Shown here one piece after another: positions 1 to 5,582 of a stretch of 5,582 nt of DNA (its first letter is position 1; the number at the start of each line of letters is the position of its first letter). The stretch is from a bacterium. Lineage in GTDB: Bacteria > Atribacterota > JS1 > SB-45 > 34-128. Below the pieces are notes generated by a model. It searched no databases and was not told the DNA's origin. It saw only the letters and a list, made by a program, of their open reading frames with translations. The DNA lies in NCBI GenBank assembly GCA_018903015.1, contig JAHIPR010000107.1, positions 1-5,582 of the forward strand, read 5' to 3'. Made by a program: the position numbers and the translations under genes.

Positions 1-929
1 ATTGGAAAAAGGCAATTGAGGAGAGGACGCTGGAGTCACAATCTACATCTTTTGATCCACAGCCCACAGCCCCTAACTCGTCGCAACCTGATGAAGTAAT
101 TTTAAAGGAAAAGGGTGGTTATTTAACTCCCGGTCAATCAAGGTGGTGGCTGGGAACCCTTCTCCTTACTCCTAAGAAACTCACTTTTTTTACCTATAAA
201 TCGGGATTTGTATGGGAGACACCACTCAGCAGTATAAAGGATTTAAAAATAGAAAAAAGGGTTTACGGAGTTAGTCAAAGTGATACTATCTGTGTAGTAT
301 ATGAATCTTTTGGTGAATTATCAAAAGCCTGGATTATATCACTTAATTTAGAGACTTGGAGAAAAGAGCTATATAAGAGAGTATTATTAAAAGTAGACCG
401 GGAGACCTTAAATAAAATTGTGTCCGAATTGGATGCAGATTCAAAAGAGATACTTATGTGTCTTTATGAGAACAGACACGCCAGAATCGACACCATAGCC
501 AAGCTCATAGAGGCTCCTACCCATATGGATATTTTACTTAAAATAAGGGAGATTATAAACCCAACCGCTGAAAAGATAATCGGCTATCCTATACTCTCCT
601 TCGAGAGTTCAAAAGTTGACCGGGAAACTGGCGAGAAAGTTTTATTTAGTTGGTGGCTCGCTGGTCAGCCTCATAAAGAGAGAAAGGAGCCACTTCTGGA
701 CATATTTGATGAGGATGCTGACCTAATAGTCTATTTAGAGCTGTTAGCTATTAAAGAAGATAAGTTACGGTTAAGGGTGGCGAATAATAAACTTATTATT
801 GATGCAGATAAAGATTATCATAAAGAAATTTCTCTTCCCGTAGTGGTTAAGGCAAAAAGTTTTATCAAGAGGTATAAAAATAATATATTGGAAGTCAGGT
901 TAAAAAAGGCAGATTACAAAACAGTTTAA
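1..929 (+). CDS. Partial protein: PH/GRAM-like domain, winged helix and C-terminal Hsp20 domain (5' end outside window)
   Basis: The frame starting at base 3 is open from the window edge to the TAA at 927-929, giving 308 residues, so the true start lies upstream and the GTG at 420 is internal. Residues about 8-34 form a Ser/Thr/Pro/Gln-rich linker. Residues about 38-125 look like a PH/GRAM-type beta domain (GGYLTPGQ, then LLLTPKKLTFF and a WETPLSSIKDLKI segment), a fold that usually binds lipids or peptides. Residues about 144-219 read as a winged helix: three helices, then a wing-like hairpin ending in FSWWLAG. Residues about 230-303 match the Hsp20/alpha-crystallin pattern: PLLDIFDEDADLIVYLEL, a KLIIDAD strand, KEISLP, then YKNNILEVRLKKA, the counterpart of the family's Y-NGVLEV-L signature. 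No membrane segment is visible in this part. The function is unknown. A chaperone-linked or heat-responsive regulator is possible. The Hsp20 call is firmer than the winged helix, which is firmer than the PH call. The missing N-terminus may hold another domain. Confidence 0.8.
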   Translation, partial: WKKAIEERTLESQSTSFDPQPTAPNSSQPDEVILKEKGGYLTPGQSRWWLGTLLLTPKKLTFFTYKSGFVWETPLSSIKDLKIEKRVYGVSQSDTICVVYESFGELSKAWIISLNLETWRKELYKRVLLKVDRETLNKIVSELDADSKEILMCLYENRHARIDTIAKLIEAPTHMDILLKIREIINPTAEKIIGYPILSFESSKVDRETGEKVLFSWWLAGQPHKERKEPLLDIFDEDADLIVYLELLAIKEDKLRLRVANNKLIIDADKDYHKEISLPVVVKAKSFIKRYKNNILEVRLKKADYKTV

Positions 930-1018
930 AAGCAACAAAGAAATAAGAAATAGGGATAGGAGTAAATTATTGACTAAGGAAAGGAAATTTGTTAAGCTGT
1001 CATTAGTAAAATTTATTA

Positions 1019-1031
1019 CCCCCCCCCCCCC
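1019..1031. repeat. Homopolymeric tract of 13 cytosines
   Basis: Thirteen consecutive C's lie in an otherwise AT-rich intergenic region. Tracts of this length are prone to slipped-strand length change and to sequencing or assembly error. The run is outside both neighbouring reading frames, so a length change would affect RNA structure or spacing rather than a protein frame. Confidence 0.9.
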
Positions 1032-1053
1032 GAAATTCGGGGTTTCCTTTCCT
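1019..1053 (+). terminator. Probable rho-independent terminator with an expanded C-run stem
   Basis: CCCCGAA at 1028-1034 pairs perfectly with TTCGGGG at 1036-1042; realistically this is a 5-bp CCCCG/CGGGG stem with an AAATT loop. It is followed by the pyrimidine tail TTTCCTTTCCT (1043-1053). It sits about 100 nt after the stop at 929, so it could end transcription of the partial upstream gene. Its left arm is embedded in a 13-cytosine run, so the paired register can slide. The tail is interrupted by C's, which weakens it as a terminator. Confidence 0.5.
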
Positions 1054-1102
1054 ATGTTTTAATCCTGATTTCAAAAAGACATTTTCAAATAAGCCTTATT
1101 TT

Positions 1103-1131
1103 TTTACAAATTAAGAAATTATTAATAGAAA
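1103..1131 (+). promoter_or_regulatory. Candidate sigma-A type promoter for the HD-GYP gene
   Basis: TTTACA (1103-1108, five of six consensus -35 bases) is followed after 17 bases by TAGAAA (1126-1131, four of six consensus -10 bases). Transcription would start near 1138, leaving a leader of about 80 nt. The region is very AT-rich, so matches of this quality can arise by chance. No other well-spaced pair was seen between 930 and 1218. Confidence 0.4.
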
Positions 1132-1195
1132 GCTCAGAGGTGAGAGAGTAGATTGGCCTTTGAGTTTTTTTATTTTAAGTAGCAAGCAAAATAGC

Positions 1196-1206
1196 AAGGA
1201 AAGGAG
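1196..1206 (+). promoter_or_regulatory. Ribosome binding site of the HD-GYP gene
   Basis: AAGGAAAGGAG carries a strong AGGAG core at 1202-1206, 12 bases before the ATG at 1219, slightly longer than the usual spacing. The first ten bases repeat AAGGAAAGGA at 976-985 and are complementary to the pyrimidine tract at 1045-1053. Confidence 0.8.
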
Positions 1207-1218
1207 TTATAAATTTGT

Positions 1219-2625
1219 ATGAATAAAGTAATTTATGAAAAAAGATTAGATAGTGACTATGAGAAAATCCTCAGAGATTATCTGAGGACCGGACAGAAGA
1301 AAGATCTCTACCAGATTGAAAAGTTCAGCAAGGAACTGATGAAAGAGAGAATTGGCCCTGAAGTAATCGTGGAGATGCATTTAAAGGCTATAAGGAAAAT
1401 TAATAAAAACAAAAGCACCTATCCCGGGAAAACTATTGATGAATCCTTTACCTTCCTTATGGAAGGAATCATAAACTATGAAATGGCCTGCCAGGAATAT
1501 CTGAATTTCAGGAAAGAGGACTATTTGGCTGAGATTAGAGAACTGAACCGGAAGTTGAGTGAAAAACTGGCGGAAATGACCACTCTCTATGAGATCGCTA
1601 AATTAACCAGCTCTTCCCTTGATCTCGATGAGATGCTTTCCTTGGCATTCAACAGTGCGGTCAAGATCTTGAATGCGGAGACTGGCTCCCTGATGCTTTT
1701 TGATCCCGAAGAAGAAGTTTTAACCATAAAGAAGTCCTACGGTCTAAATGAAGAAATTATCCGAAAGACCAGAGTCAAGAAGGGGGAGACTATTGTAGGA
1801 TTGGTAGCCCAGAGCGGTGAACCTTTGATCATCCACGGAAGAGCAGATATTTCACCAATTAAAGGTAGAAAAAAGTATGAAAAGGTGAATTCCATCTGTG
1901 CCCCTCTAAAAACCAGGAAGGGGGTTATCGGGGTTGTCAACCTCAATCGAAAAGAAGATGCTAATCCCTTTACCGAAGATAACTTAAAGCTTCTTTTTAC
2001 TATGGCTAATGATGCAGCTTCTGCTATTGAGAATGCTACTTTATATCAAAATCTGCACGAAAGTTATCTCAGTATTATTCGGGCCTTGGTCTCCGCCTTA
2101 GAACTAAAAGATTCCCATACCAGAGGCCATTCTGACTCTGTTACCAGGTATGCAGTAGCTTTGGCCGAGAGGCTGAAGTTATCTCCTCAGGAGATAGAGA
2201 GCATTGAGGTAGCAGCTGTCCTTCACGACATCGGGAAGATCGGTGTTCAGGAAAGCATTCTCAATAAGCCTGAAAAACTGGATGACGAGGAGTGGAAAGA
2301 GGTGAGGCGGCACCCTGAGTTCAGTTATAAAATTCTTAAAGAAGTTAATTTTCCCTGGGATGTTAAGCCCATTATCTACGCTCATCATGAAAGATATGAT
2401 GGGAAGGGGTATCCCTCTGGGTTAAAAGGGGAGAAAATCTCCCTGGGGGCAAGGATCCTTGCCGTGGCAGATACCTTTGCGGCAATGACTTCTGACCGGG
2501 CCTATAGAAAAGGGTTGAGTAAAGAGGCGGCCATCGAGGAGTTGAAAAGGGTGGCCGGGACTCAGCTTGATCCTAAAATCACGGAGGTCTTTATTGAGAT
2601 ATTAAGGTCTGGTGAGGGAAAATAA
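1219..2625 (+). CDS. RsbU_N-GAF-HD-GYP protein, probable cyclic-di-GMP phosphodiesterase
   Basis: This 468-residue soluble protein has three modules. Residues about 5-100 match the N-terminal domain of the phosphatase RsbU (LYQIEKFSKELMKERIGPE, then FLMEGIINYEMACQEY). In Bacillus that domain receives the activator RsbT. A short coiled coil (about 98-122) leads into a GAF sensor domain (about 123-277; TGSLMLFD, KGETIVGLVAQSGEPL, GVIGVVNLNRK). The HD-GYP output domain fills 280-468. It keeps the expected metal and catalytic residues: H304, H336-D337 and K340 in HDIGK, H365 in HPE, H389-H390, the HHERYDGKGYP signature (389-399), and D418 in ADTFAAMTSDRAYR. Hydrolysis of cyclic di-GMP to pGpG or GMP is therefore likely; other cyclic dinucleotides are possible. 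From spacing, the extra Glu ligand of trinuclear HD-GYPs seems to be His300 here, which would suggest a binuclear site. The ATG at 1219 is supported by the AGGAG upstream. No diguanylate cyclase is seen nearby. Confidence 0.93.
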   Translation: MNKVIYEKRLDSDYEKILRDYLRTGQKKDLYQIEKFSKELMKERIGPEVIVEMHLKAIRKINKNKSTYPGKTIDESFTFLMEGIINYEMACQEYLNFRKEDYLAEIRELNRKLSEKLAEMTTLYEIAKLTSSSLDLDEMLSLAFNSAVKILNAETGSLMLFDPEEEVLTIKKSYGLNEEIIRKTRVKKGETIVGLVAQSGEPLIIHGRADISPIKGRKKYEKVNSICAPLKTRKGVIGVVNLNRKEDANPFTEDNLKLLFTMANDAASAIENATLYQNLHESYLSIIRALVSALELKDSHTRGHSDSVTRYAVALAERLKLSPQEIESIEVAAVLHDIGKIGVQESILNKPEKLDDEEWKEVRRHPEFSYKILKEVNFPWDVKPIIYAHHERYDGKGYPSGLKGEKISLGARILAVADTFAAMTSDRAYRKGLSKEAAIEELKRVAGTQLDPKITEVFIEILRSGEGK

Positions 2626-2657
2626 GCCAACCTTTTACCTCTTACCAAAATTTCTGC

Positions 2658-2673
2658 TCTGAACAACTTCAGA
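2658..2673 (+). terminator. Weak hairpin after the HD-GYP gene, possible terminator
   Basis: TCTGAA (2658-2663) and TTCAGA (2668-2673) form a perfect 6-bp stem with a CAAC loop, 33 bases after the stop codon. The stem is AT-rich and is followed by AATTATTAT rather than a clean T-run, so termination here is uncertain. Confidence 0.3.
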
Positions 2674-2744
2674 ATTATTATCTAATGTAATGAGAATCCT
2701 TATATGGAATAAACCTGAACCTGTATTTTATATATTAAAATAAC

Positions 2745-2774
2745 TTGAGTTTTAAGCTGATTTTGTTATATAAT
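2745..2774 (+). promoter_or_regulatory. Sigma-A type promoter upstream of the pseudouridine synthase gene
   Basis: TTGAGT (2745-2750) is separated by 18 bases from a perfect TATAAT (2769-2774). Transcription would begin near 2781, giving a leader of about 110 nt before the ATG at 2892. This suggests the gene is transcribed on its own rather than only from the HD-GYP operon. Confidence 0.65.
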
Positions 2775-2803
2775 TTTGGTGGTTAGGTTACAACAAAAAG
2801 GCA

Positions 2804-2824
2804 GGGTACAATTTTATTGTGCCT
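2804..2824 (+). promoter_or_regulatory. Hairpin in the leader of the pseudouridine synthase mRNA
   Basis: GGGTACAAT (2804-2812) can pair with ATTGTGCCT (2816-2824) across a TTT loop: nine pairs, two of them G-U wobbles. It lies about 25-45 nt into the predicted transcript and is followed by an A-rich stretch with no T-run, so it is not a standard terminator. A role in mRNA stability or 5' control is possible but unproven; I recognise no known riboswitch. Confidence 0.35.
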
Positions 2825-2871
2825 CTAAAAAACCATAAATCAAAATCAAACGTAAAGAAAAAAAACTTGTT

Positions 2872-2877
2872 AAAGGA
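2872..2877 (+). promoter_or_regulatory. Ribosome binding site of the pseudouridine synthase gene
   Basis: AAAGGA lies 14 bases before the ATG at 2892, a long but workable spacing. An in-frame TAA at 2886-2888 excludes any earlier start. Confidence 0.55.
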
Positions 2878-2891
2878 CATTTCCCTAAAAG

Positions 2892-3818
2892 ATGACAGAG
2901 AAAGAAAAAAATATTTCATTCACAGGCGAAGAAAAAATCAGAATCGACCTCTATTTAACTCAGAAAGAAATATGCCCCTCCAGATCCCAGATTCGGAATT
3001 TAATCGCCCAGGGCAAAATCAGAGTAAATAGCACCCCGGTTAAACCAAGTTATATCTTGAAAAATGGGAATGTGATAAATTTAGCTCTGCCAGAACAAAA
3101 AGAATTAGAGATTATGGCAGAAGCCATTCCCTTAGATATAATCTACGAAGATGAATATTTAGTGGTAGTCAATAAACCGGCAGATATGATTGTTCACCCT
3201 GCAGGGAAAATTCGTTCCGGTACCCTGGTGAATGCCCTGCTTTACCATTGCCAGGATTCCTTATCCGGGATAGGCGGAGTGATCAGGCCGGGCATTGTAC
3301 ACCGCCTGGATAAAGACACTTCCGGTCTGATAGTATCAGCAAAAAATGATTTCGCACATCTTGACCTGTCAAGACAGATGAAAGATCATCAGGTAACTAA
3401 AAAATATATTGCCTTAGTTCACGGTAATATGAGAGATGATTCAGGAATTATCGATGCACCTATCGGCAGGAGCCTGAAGAACGGAAAAAAAATGGCAGTT
3501 ACCGAAGGAAGAAGCAGGGAAGCAATAACTCAATTCCAGGTGTTAAAAAGATTTTCCGGCTATACCCTGGTCGAAGCAACTCTTCATACGGGCAGGACTC
3601 ATCAGCTAAGAGTACATCTGGCTTTTATCGGCTATCCCATCGTTGGTGACCAGCTATACGGCCAAAGAAAGCAGGGATTAAATATCAACAGGCAGGCTTT
3701 GCATTCTCATATTTTAGGTTTTGTACACCCTTCATCTAAAAAATATATGGAATTTTCTGCCCCTCTACCCCAAGATATGCAGGAATTAATTGATTACCTG
3801 GAAGGGGATGAAAAATAG
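2892..3818 (+). CDS. rluD: RluA/RluD-family 23S rRNA pseudouridine synthase
   Basis: This 308-residue enzyme isomerises specific uridines in RNA to pseudouridine. Residues about 16-66 form an S4 RNA-binding domain (RIDLYLTQK, SRSQIRNLIAQGKIRVN). The catalytic domain spans about 80-308. It holds the family motif HRLDKDTSGL (137-146) with the nucleophilic Asp140, the NKPADMIVHP strand (94-103), KKYIALVHG (170-178) and the conserved LHTGRTHQLRVHL segment (231-243). The length and the S4 domain match RluD, which in E. coli modifies U1911, U1915 and U1917 of helix 69 of 23S rRNA. RluC also has an S4 domain, so the symbol is provisional and the target sites are inferred. The ATG is fixed by an in-frame stop two codons upstream. 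A promoter about 120 bases upstream suggests independent expression. The gene ends 10 bp from the convergent RqcH gene. Confidence 0.93.
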   Translation: MTEKEKNISFTGEEKIRIDLYLTQKEICPSRSQIRNLIAQGKIRVNSTPVKPSYILKNGNVINLALPEQKELEIMAEAIPLDIIYEDEYLVVVNKPADMIVHPAGKIRSGTLVNALLYHCQDSLSGIGGVIRPGIVHRLDKDTSGLIVSAKNDFAHLDLSRQMKDHQVTKKYIALVHGNMRDDSGIIDAPIGRSLKNGKKMAVTEGRSREAITQFQVLKRFSGYTLVEATLHTGRTHQLRVHLAFIGYPIVGDQLYGQRKQGLNINRQALHSHILGFVHPSSKKYMEFSAPLPQDMQELIDYLEGDEK

Positions 3819-3856
3819 AGCATTAGAATTATTTTAGAGAAGCTTTCTCCATGCTC
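3812..3856 (-). terminator. Possible terminator of the RqcH gene, overlapping both convergent gene ends
   Basis: Read on the minus strand, GAGCAT (3856-3851) can pair with ATGCTC (3823-3818), enclosing a smaller GAGAA/TTCTC stem (3849-3845 with 3841-3837), and is followed by the T-rich TATTTTT (3817-3811). The structure would include the last RqcH codons, and its T-run is antisense to the end of the synthase gene. The loop is large and the stems are short. On the plus strand no T-run follows, so it would not serve the synthase gene equally well. Confidence 0.35.
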
Positions 3857-5582
3857 CTGATCTCTTCTGAATTTATTTTTATCCAAAGACTCTTTTCTTG
3901 AGAATAAATAACCATTCCCGGCTTAGCGTTTTTAGGTTTTTTCACGTATTTTTTAAAAGTATAATCGACCAATACTTTATTATCTTTTTTAGCTTTGCTA
4001 AAATAAGCGGCTAAATTTGCAGCCTGAATCAAGGTGTCAAGCGGAAGAGATTGTTTACCCCCTTTATTTTTAATGATAATATGAGACCCCTGAATGTTTT
4101 TTGCATGAAGCCAGGTATCATTGCCGGAAGCCAATTTAAAGGTTAAAAAATCATTTTGCAGGTTATTTTTCCCTACATAGATTTCCCAGCCATCTTTAGA
4201 GATATATTTAGCCGTCGGCACCAGTTTATTCTTTACTTTTTTGGGCTTTTTAAGGGGAGCAGCAGCCTTCTTTGCCCATCCTAATTTGGTTAGGTTATTA
4301 TAAATTTTGAGTAGATTGGGAAGAGAATTGATTTCTTGTTCATATAATTTCTGAAGCTCGGTCAGCTGGGCAAGATTATATTCATGGCTCTTTAATTGCT
4401 CGAAAATTATCTGGAAACTATCTTTTGTTTTCCGGTATTTTTTGAAATATAGCCGGGCATTCTCTAAAGGGGTGAATTTTTCGTTTAGCGGGATGGTTAT
4501 ATTTTCCTGCCGGGGAGAATAATAGTTGATGACAGTAATTTCCCTGTCCCCTCTCTTAATACTAGAAAGATTTGCTTTTATCAGTTCACCGCTTATCTTG
4601 TAGTTTTCACAATTTTTCACTTCTTCCAGTTTTTTTTGGCACCCGTTTATCTTATTATTTATTTTCAACATATTTTTTCTGATTATCTGGTCAAACTTAT
4701 TTTGTATAGATAGAATTTCCCGTTCTTTTTCCAGCTCGGTAAATAAGGATTCCAGGCAGGAATTCGCATTATTAAAAGTTCGCTTATGGAATTTGGGAAA
4801 CTGAACTGAATCGATTATAGACCAAGCTTTTATCTTTTTTGATAGGGGATCTAAAAAGAGGGTTGGCTGAAAATTATGATTTTTAATATTTGTTACCATT
4901 ACACTAAAAGAAGTCCAGAGCATTTCCAAATCTGCCTTGGAGGTCTCAGACAGGTTCTTTTCCGGGGATAGGTTAGCCTGAAGAACCACCTCTTTAGCGC
5001 TCTGAGGGCTTATGCCTGTAAAACTGTTCTGTATCAGTTTCCGGAGGGATAAATCTTTATTTTCTGCGGGCAAGGAATTAAAAATATTAAAGAAGCCTTC
5101 ACGGTTAATCTTTAAAGGGTCTATTTTGTTTTGCGAAGGAGGGGGGATATAGAGCTTTCCGGGCATAATCTCCCGGTACCTGTTGATATTGGAATCTATT
5201 AGTTTTATGGCGGCTTCTATGGTTTTATCTTCTTTAAGAAGAATCATATTACCGTGTTTGCCCATAAATTCCACTACCAGTGTTTTATTTTGTAATTTAC
5301 CGAACTTTTGGTAAGGCTTGATAATAAAATGTAAAATACGATCAAAATTGGGGTGTTCGATATCTAATATTTTCCCTCCTTTTAGTTGATTTTGCAGAAG
5401 AGCTAAAAAAGGAGAACTGATAGTCTTCTGTCTGTTTTTTAATTCGGTAAAGTAAATTTCAGGAAGTAAGGGGTCAAGGGAAATATGGATATAAAAGGTT
5501 TCGCTTTTTTTATTTAGGTCATTTGAGGTTAAAGGCTTATCGGGTTTTATTTCAATGATGATTTTATATTTTTTAGTCTGAA
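3829..5582 (-). CDS. rqcH: RqcH / NFACT-family ribosome quality-control protein (5' end outside window)
   Basis: The minus-strand frame is open from the TAA at 3831-3829 to the window edge, giving 583 residues, so the GTG at 5274 is internal and about 30 N-terminal residues are missing by comparison with Bacillus RqcH. RqcH binds stalled 50S-peptidyl-tRNA complexes and recruits alanyl-tRNA to add C-terminal Ala tails that mark nascent chains for degradation. NFACT-N opens the visible part, with the Asp-Arg pair needed for tail synthesis at 80-81 (HPNFDRILHF) and the EFMGKHGNMILL strand at 104-115. A helix-hairpin-helix follows (GISPQSAKEVVLQA, about 189-202). Two long charged helices (about 272-330 and 368-436) form the coiled-coil arm. 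After a basic linker (439-452) comes NFACT-R: KYISKDGWEIYVGKNN (458-473), GNDTWLHAKNIQGSH (486-500) and YVKKPKNAKPGMVIY (545-559). Older names are fibronectin-binding protein A and YloA. The cysteines show no zinc-site pattern. Its promoter lies outside the window. Confidence 0.94.
   Translation of the reverse strand, partial: QTKKYKIIIEIKPDKPLTSNDLNKKSETFYIHISLDPLLPEIYFTELKNRQKTISSPFLALLQNQLKGGKILDIEHPNFDRILHFIIKPYQKFGKLQNKTLVVEFMGKHGNMILLKEDKTIEAAIKLIDSNINRYREIMPGKLYIPPPSQNKIDPLKINREGFFNIFNSLPAENKDLSLRKLIQNSFTGISPQSAKEVVLQANLSPEKNLSETSKADLEMLWTSFSVMVTNIKNHNFQPTLFLDPLSKKIKAWSIIDSVQFPKFHKRTFNNANSCLESLFTELEKEREILSIQNKFDQIIRKNMLKINNKINGCQKKLEEVKNCENYKISGELIKANLSSIKRGDREITVINYYSPRQENITIPLNEKFTPLENARLYFKKYRKTKDSFQIIFEQLKSHEYNLAQLTELQKLYEQEINSLPNLLKIYNNLTKLGWAKKAAAPLKKPKKVKNKLVPTAKYISKDGWEIYVGKNNLQNDFLTFKLASGNDTWLHAKNIQGSHIIIKNKGGKQSLPLDTLIQAANLAAYFSKAKKDNKVLVDYTFKKYVKKPKNAKPGMVIYSQEKSLWIKINSEEIRSMEKASLK

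Larger units (their letters stand above)
977..1053. repeat. 11-bp perfect inverted repeat enclosing the C-run hairpin
   Basis: AGGAAAGGAAA at 977-987 is the exact reverse complement of TTTCCTTTCCT at 1043-1053. Three further inner pairs (988-990 with 1040-1042) would be U-G wobbles in RNA. The enclosed 55 bases hold the C-run and its small hairpin. Because the arms are pure purine and pure pyrimidine, chance complementarity is likelier than for mixed sequence. The pairing itself is directly visible; a function is inference. Confidence 0.6.

Noticed and set aside
420..929. A 169-residue gene starting at GTG 420
   Set aside because: The same frame is open without a stop back to base 3, and the upstream residues form a coherent domain, so 420 is an internal valine codon. 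No ribosome binding site precedes it.
970..998. TTGACT at 970-975 as a -35 box for a promoter ahead of the C-run
   Set aside because: No acceptable -10 hexamer lies 16-18 bases downstream; the bases there read TAAGCT.
1180..1198. Short direct repeat TAGCAAG at 1180-1186 and 1192-1198 as an operator
   Set aside because: Only seven bases and two copies 12 bp apart in low-complexity A-rich DNA; there is no further support for a binding site.
1737..1946. Minus-strand reading frame of 69 residues
   Set aside because: It lies wholly inside the GAF-coding region of the HD-GYP gene, with no recognisable domain or start signal.
2179..2388. Minus-strand reading frame of 69 residues
   Set aside because: It lies wholly inside the HD-GYP catalytic region, whose plus-strand motifs are intact; it is a shadow frame.
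2819..3031. A 70-residue lysine-rich reading frame with a GTG start
   Set aside because: It overlaps the pseudouridine synthase in another frame, its start lies in the leader hairpin with no ribosome binding site, and its composition merely reflects A-rich DNA.
3829..5274. RqcH starting at the minus-strand GTG at 5274
   Set aside because: The frame stays open to 5582 and the upstream residues contain the conserved NFACT-N segment with the essential Asp-Arg pair.

Overview
The window is AT-rich bacterial chromosome with four protein-coding genes and no RNA gene, transposon or CRISPR array that I can see. The first three genes lie on the plus strand and the fourth on the minus strand. Two genes run off the window edges: their reading frames stay open to the ends, so in-frame GTG codons at 420 and at 5274 (minus) are internal codons, not starts. 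The gene set (RsbU-type N-terminal domain, HD-GYP, RqcH and RluD-like proteins, strong AGGAG-type ribosome binding sites, standard code) fits a low-GC bacterium, either Firmicutes-like or one of the uncultured anaerobic phyla such as Atribacterota or Aerophobota. That placement is inference and no marker here settles it.

Layout. 1-929 (+): the C-terminal 308 residues of an unnamed protein that appears to combine a PH/GRAM-like beta domain, a winged helix and a C-terminal Hsp20/alpha-crystallin domain. 930-1218: an intergenic region with a 13-cytosine run inside a terminator-like hairpin, flanked by an 11-bp inverted repeat. The right arm of that repeat is also complementary to the ribosome binding site of the next gene. 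1219-2625 (+): a cytoplasmic RsbU_N-GAF-HD-GYP protein, probably a cyclic-di-GMP phosphodiesterase wired to stress-type partner signalling. 2626-2891: a weak hairpin, a good sigma-A type promoter and a leader of about 110 nt with a hairpin. 2892-3818 (+): an RluA/RluD-family 23S rRNA pseudouridine synthase. 3829-5582 (-): RqcH (NFACT family), the ribosome quality-control factor, convergent with the synthase gene across only 10 bp.

How they fit together. The synthase and RqcH both act on the large ribosomal subunit, one on rRNA modification and one on rescue of stalled 50S-nascent-chain complexes, but they are convergent and so not co-transcribed. The two upstream proteins carry stress-associated modules (Hsp20 and RsbU_N) on non-standard scaffolds. 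Proximity hints at a stress or proteostasis theme but does not prove it. The most unusual items are the PH-wHTH-Hsp20 fusion, the RsbU_N-to-HD-GYP architecture, and the C-tract region with competing pairings.
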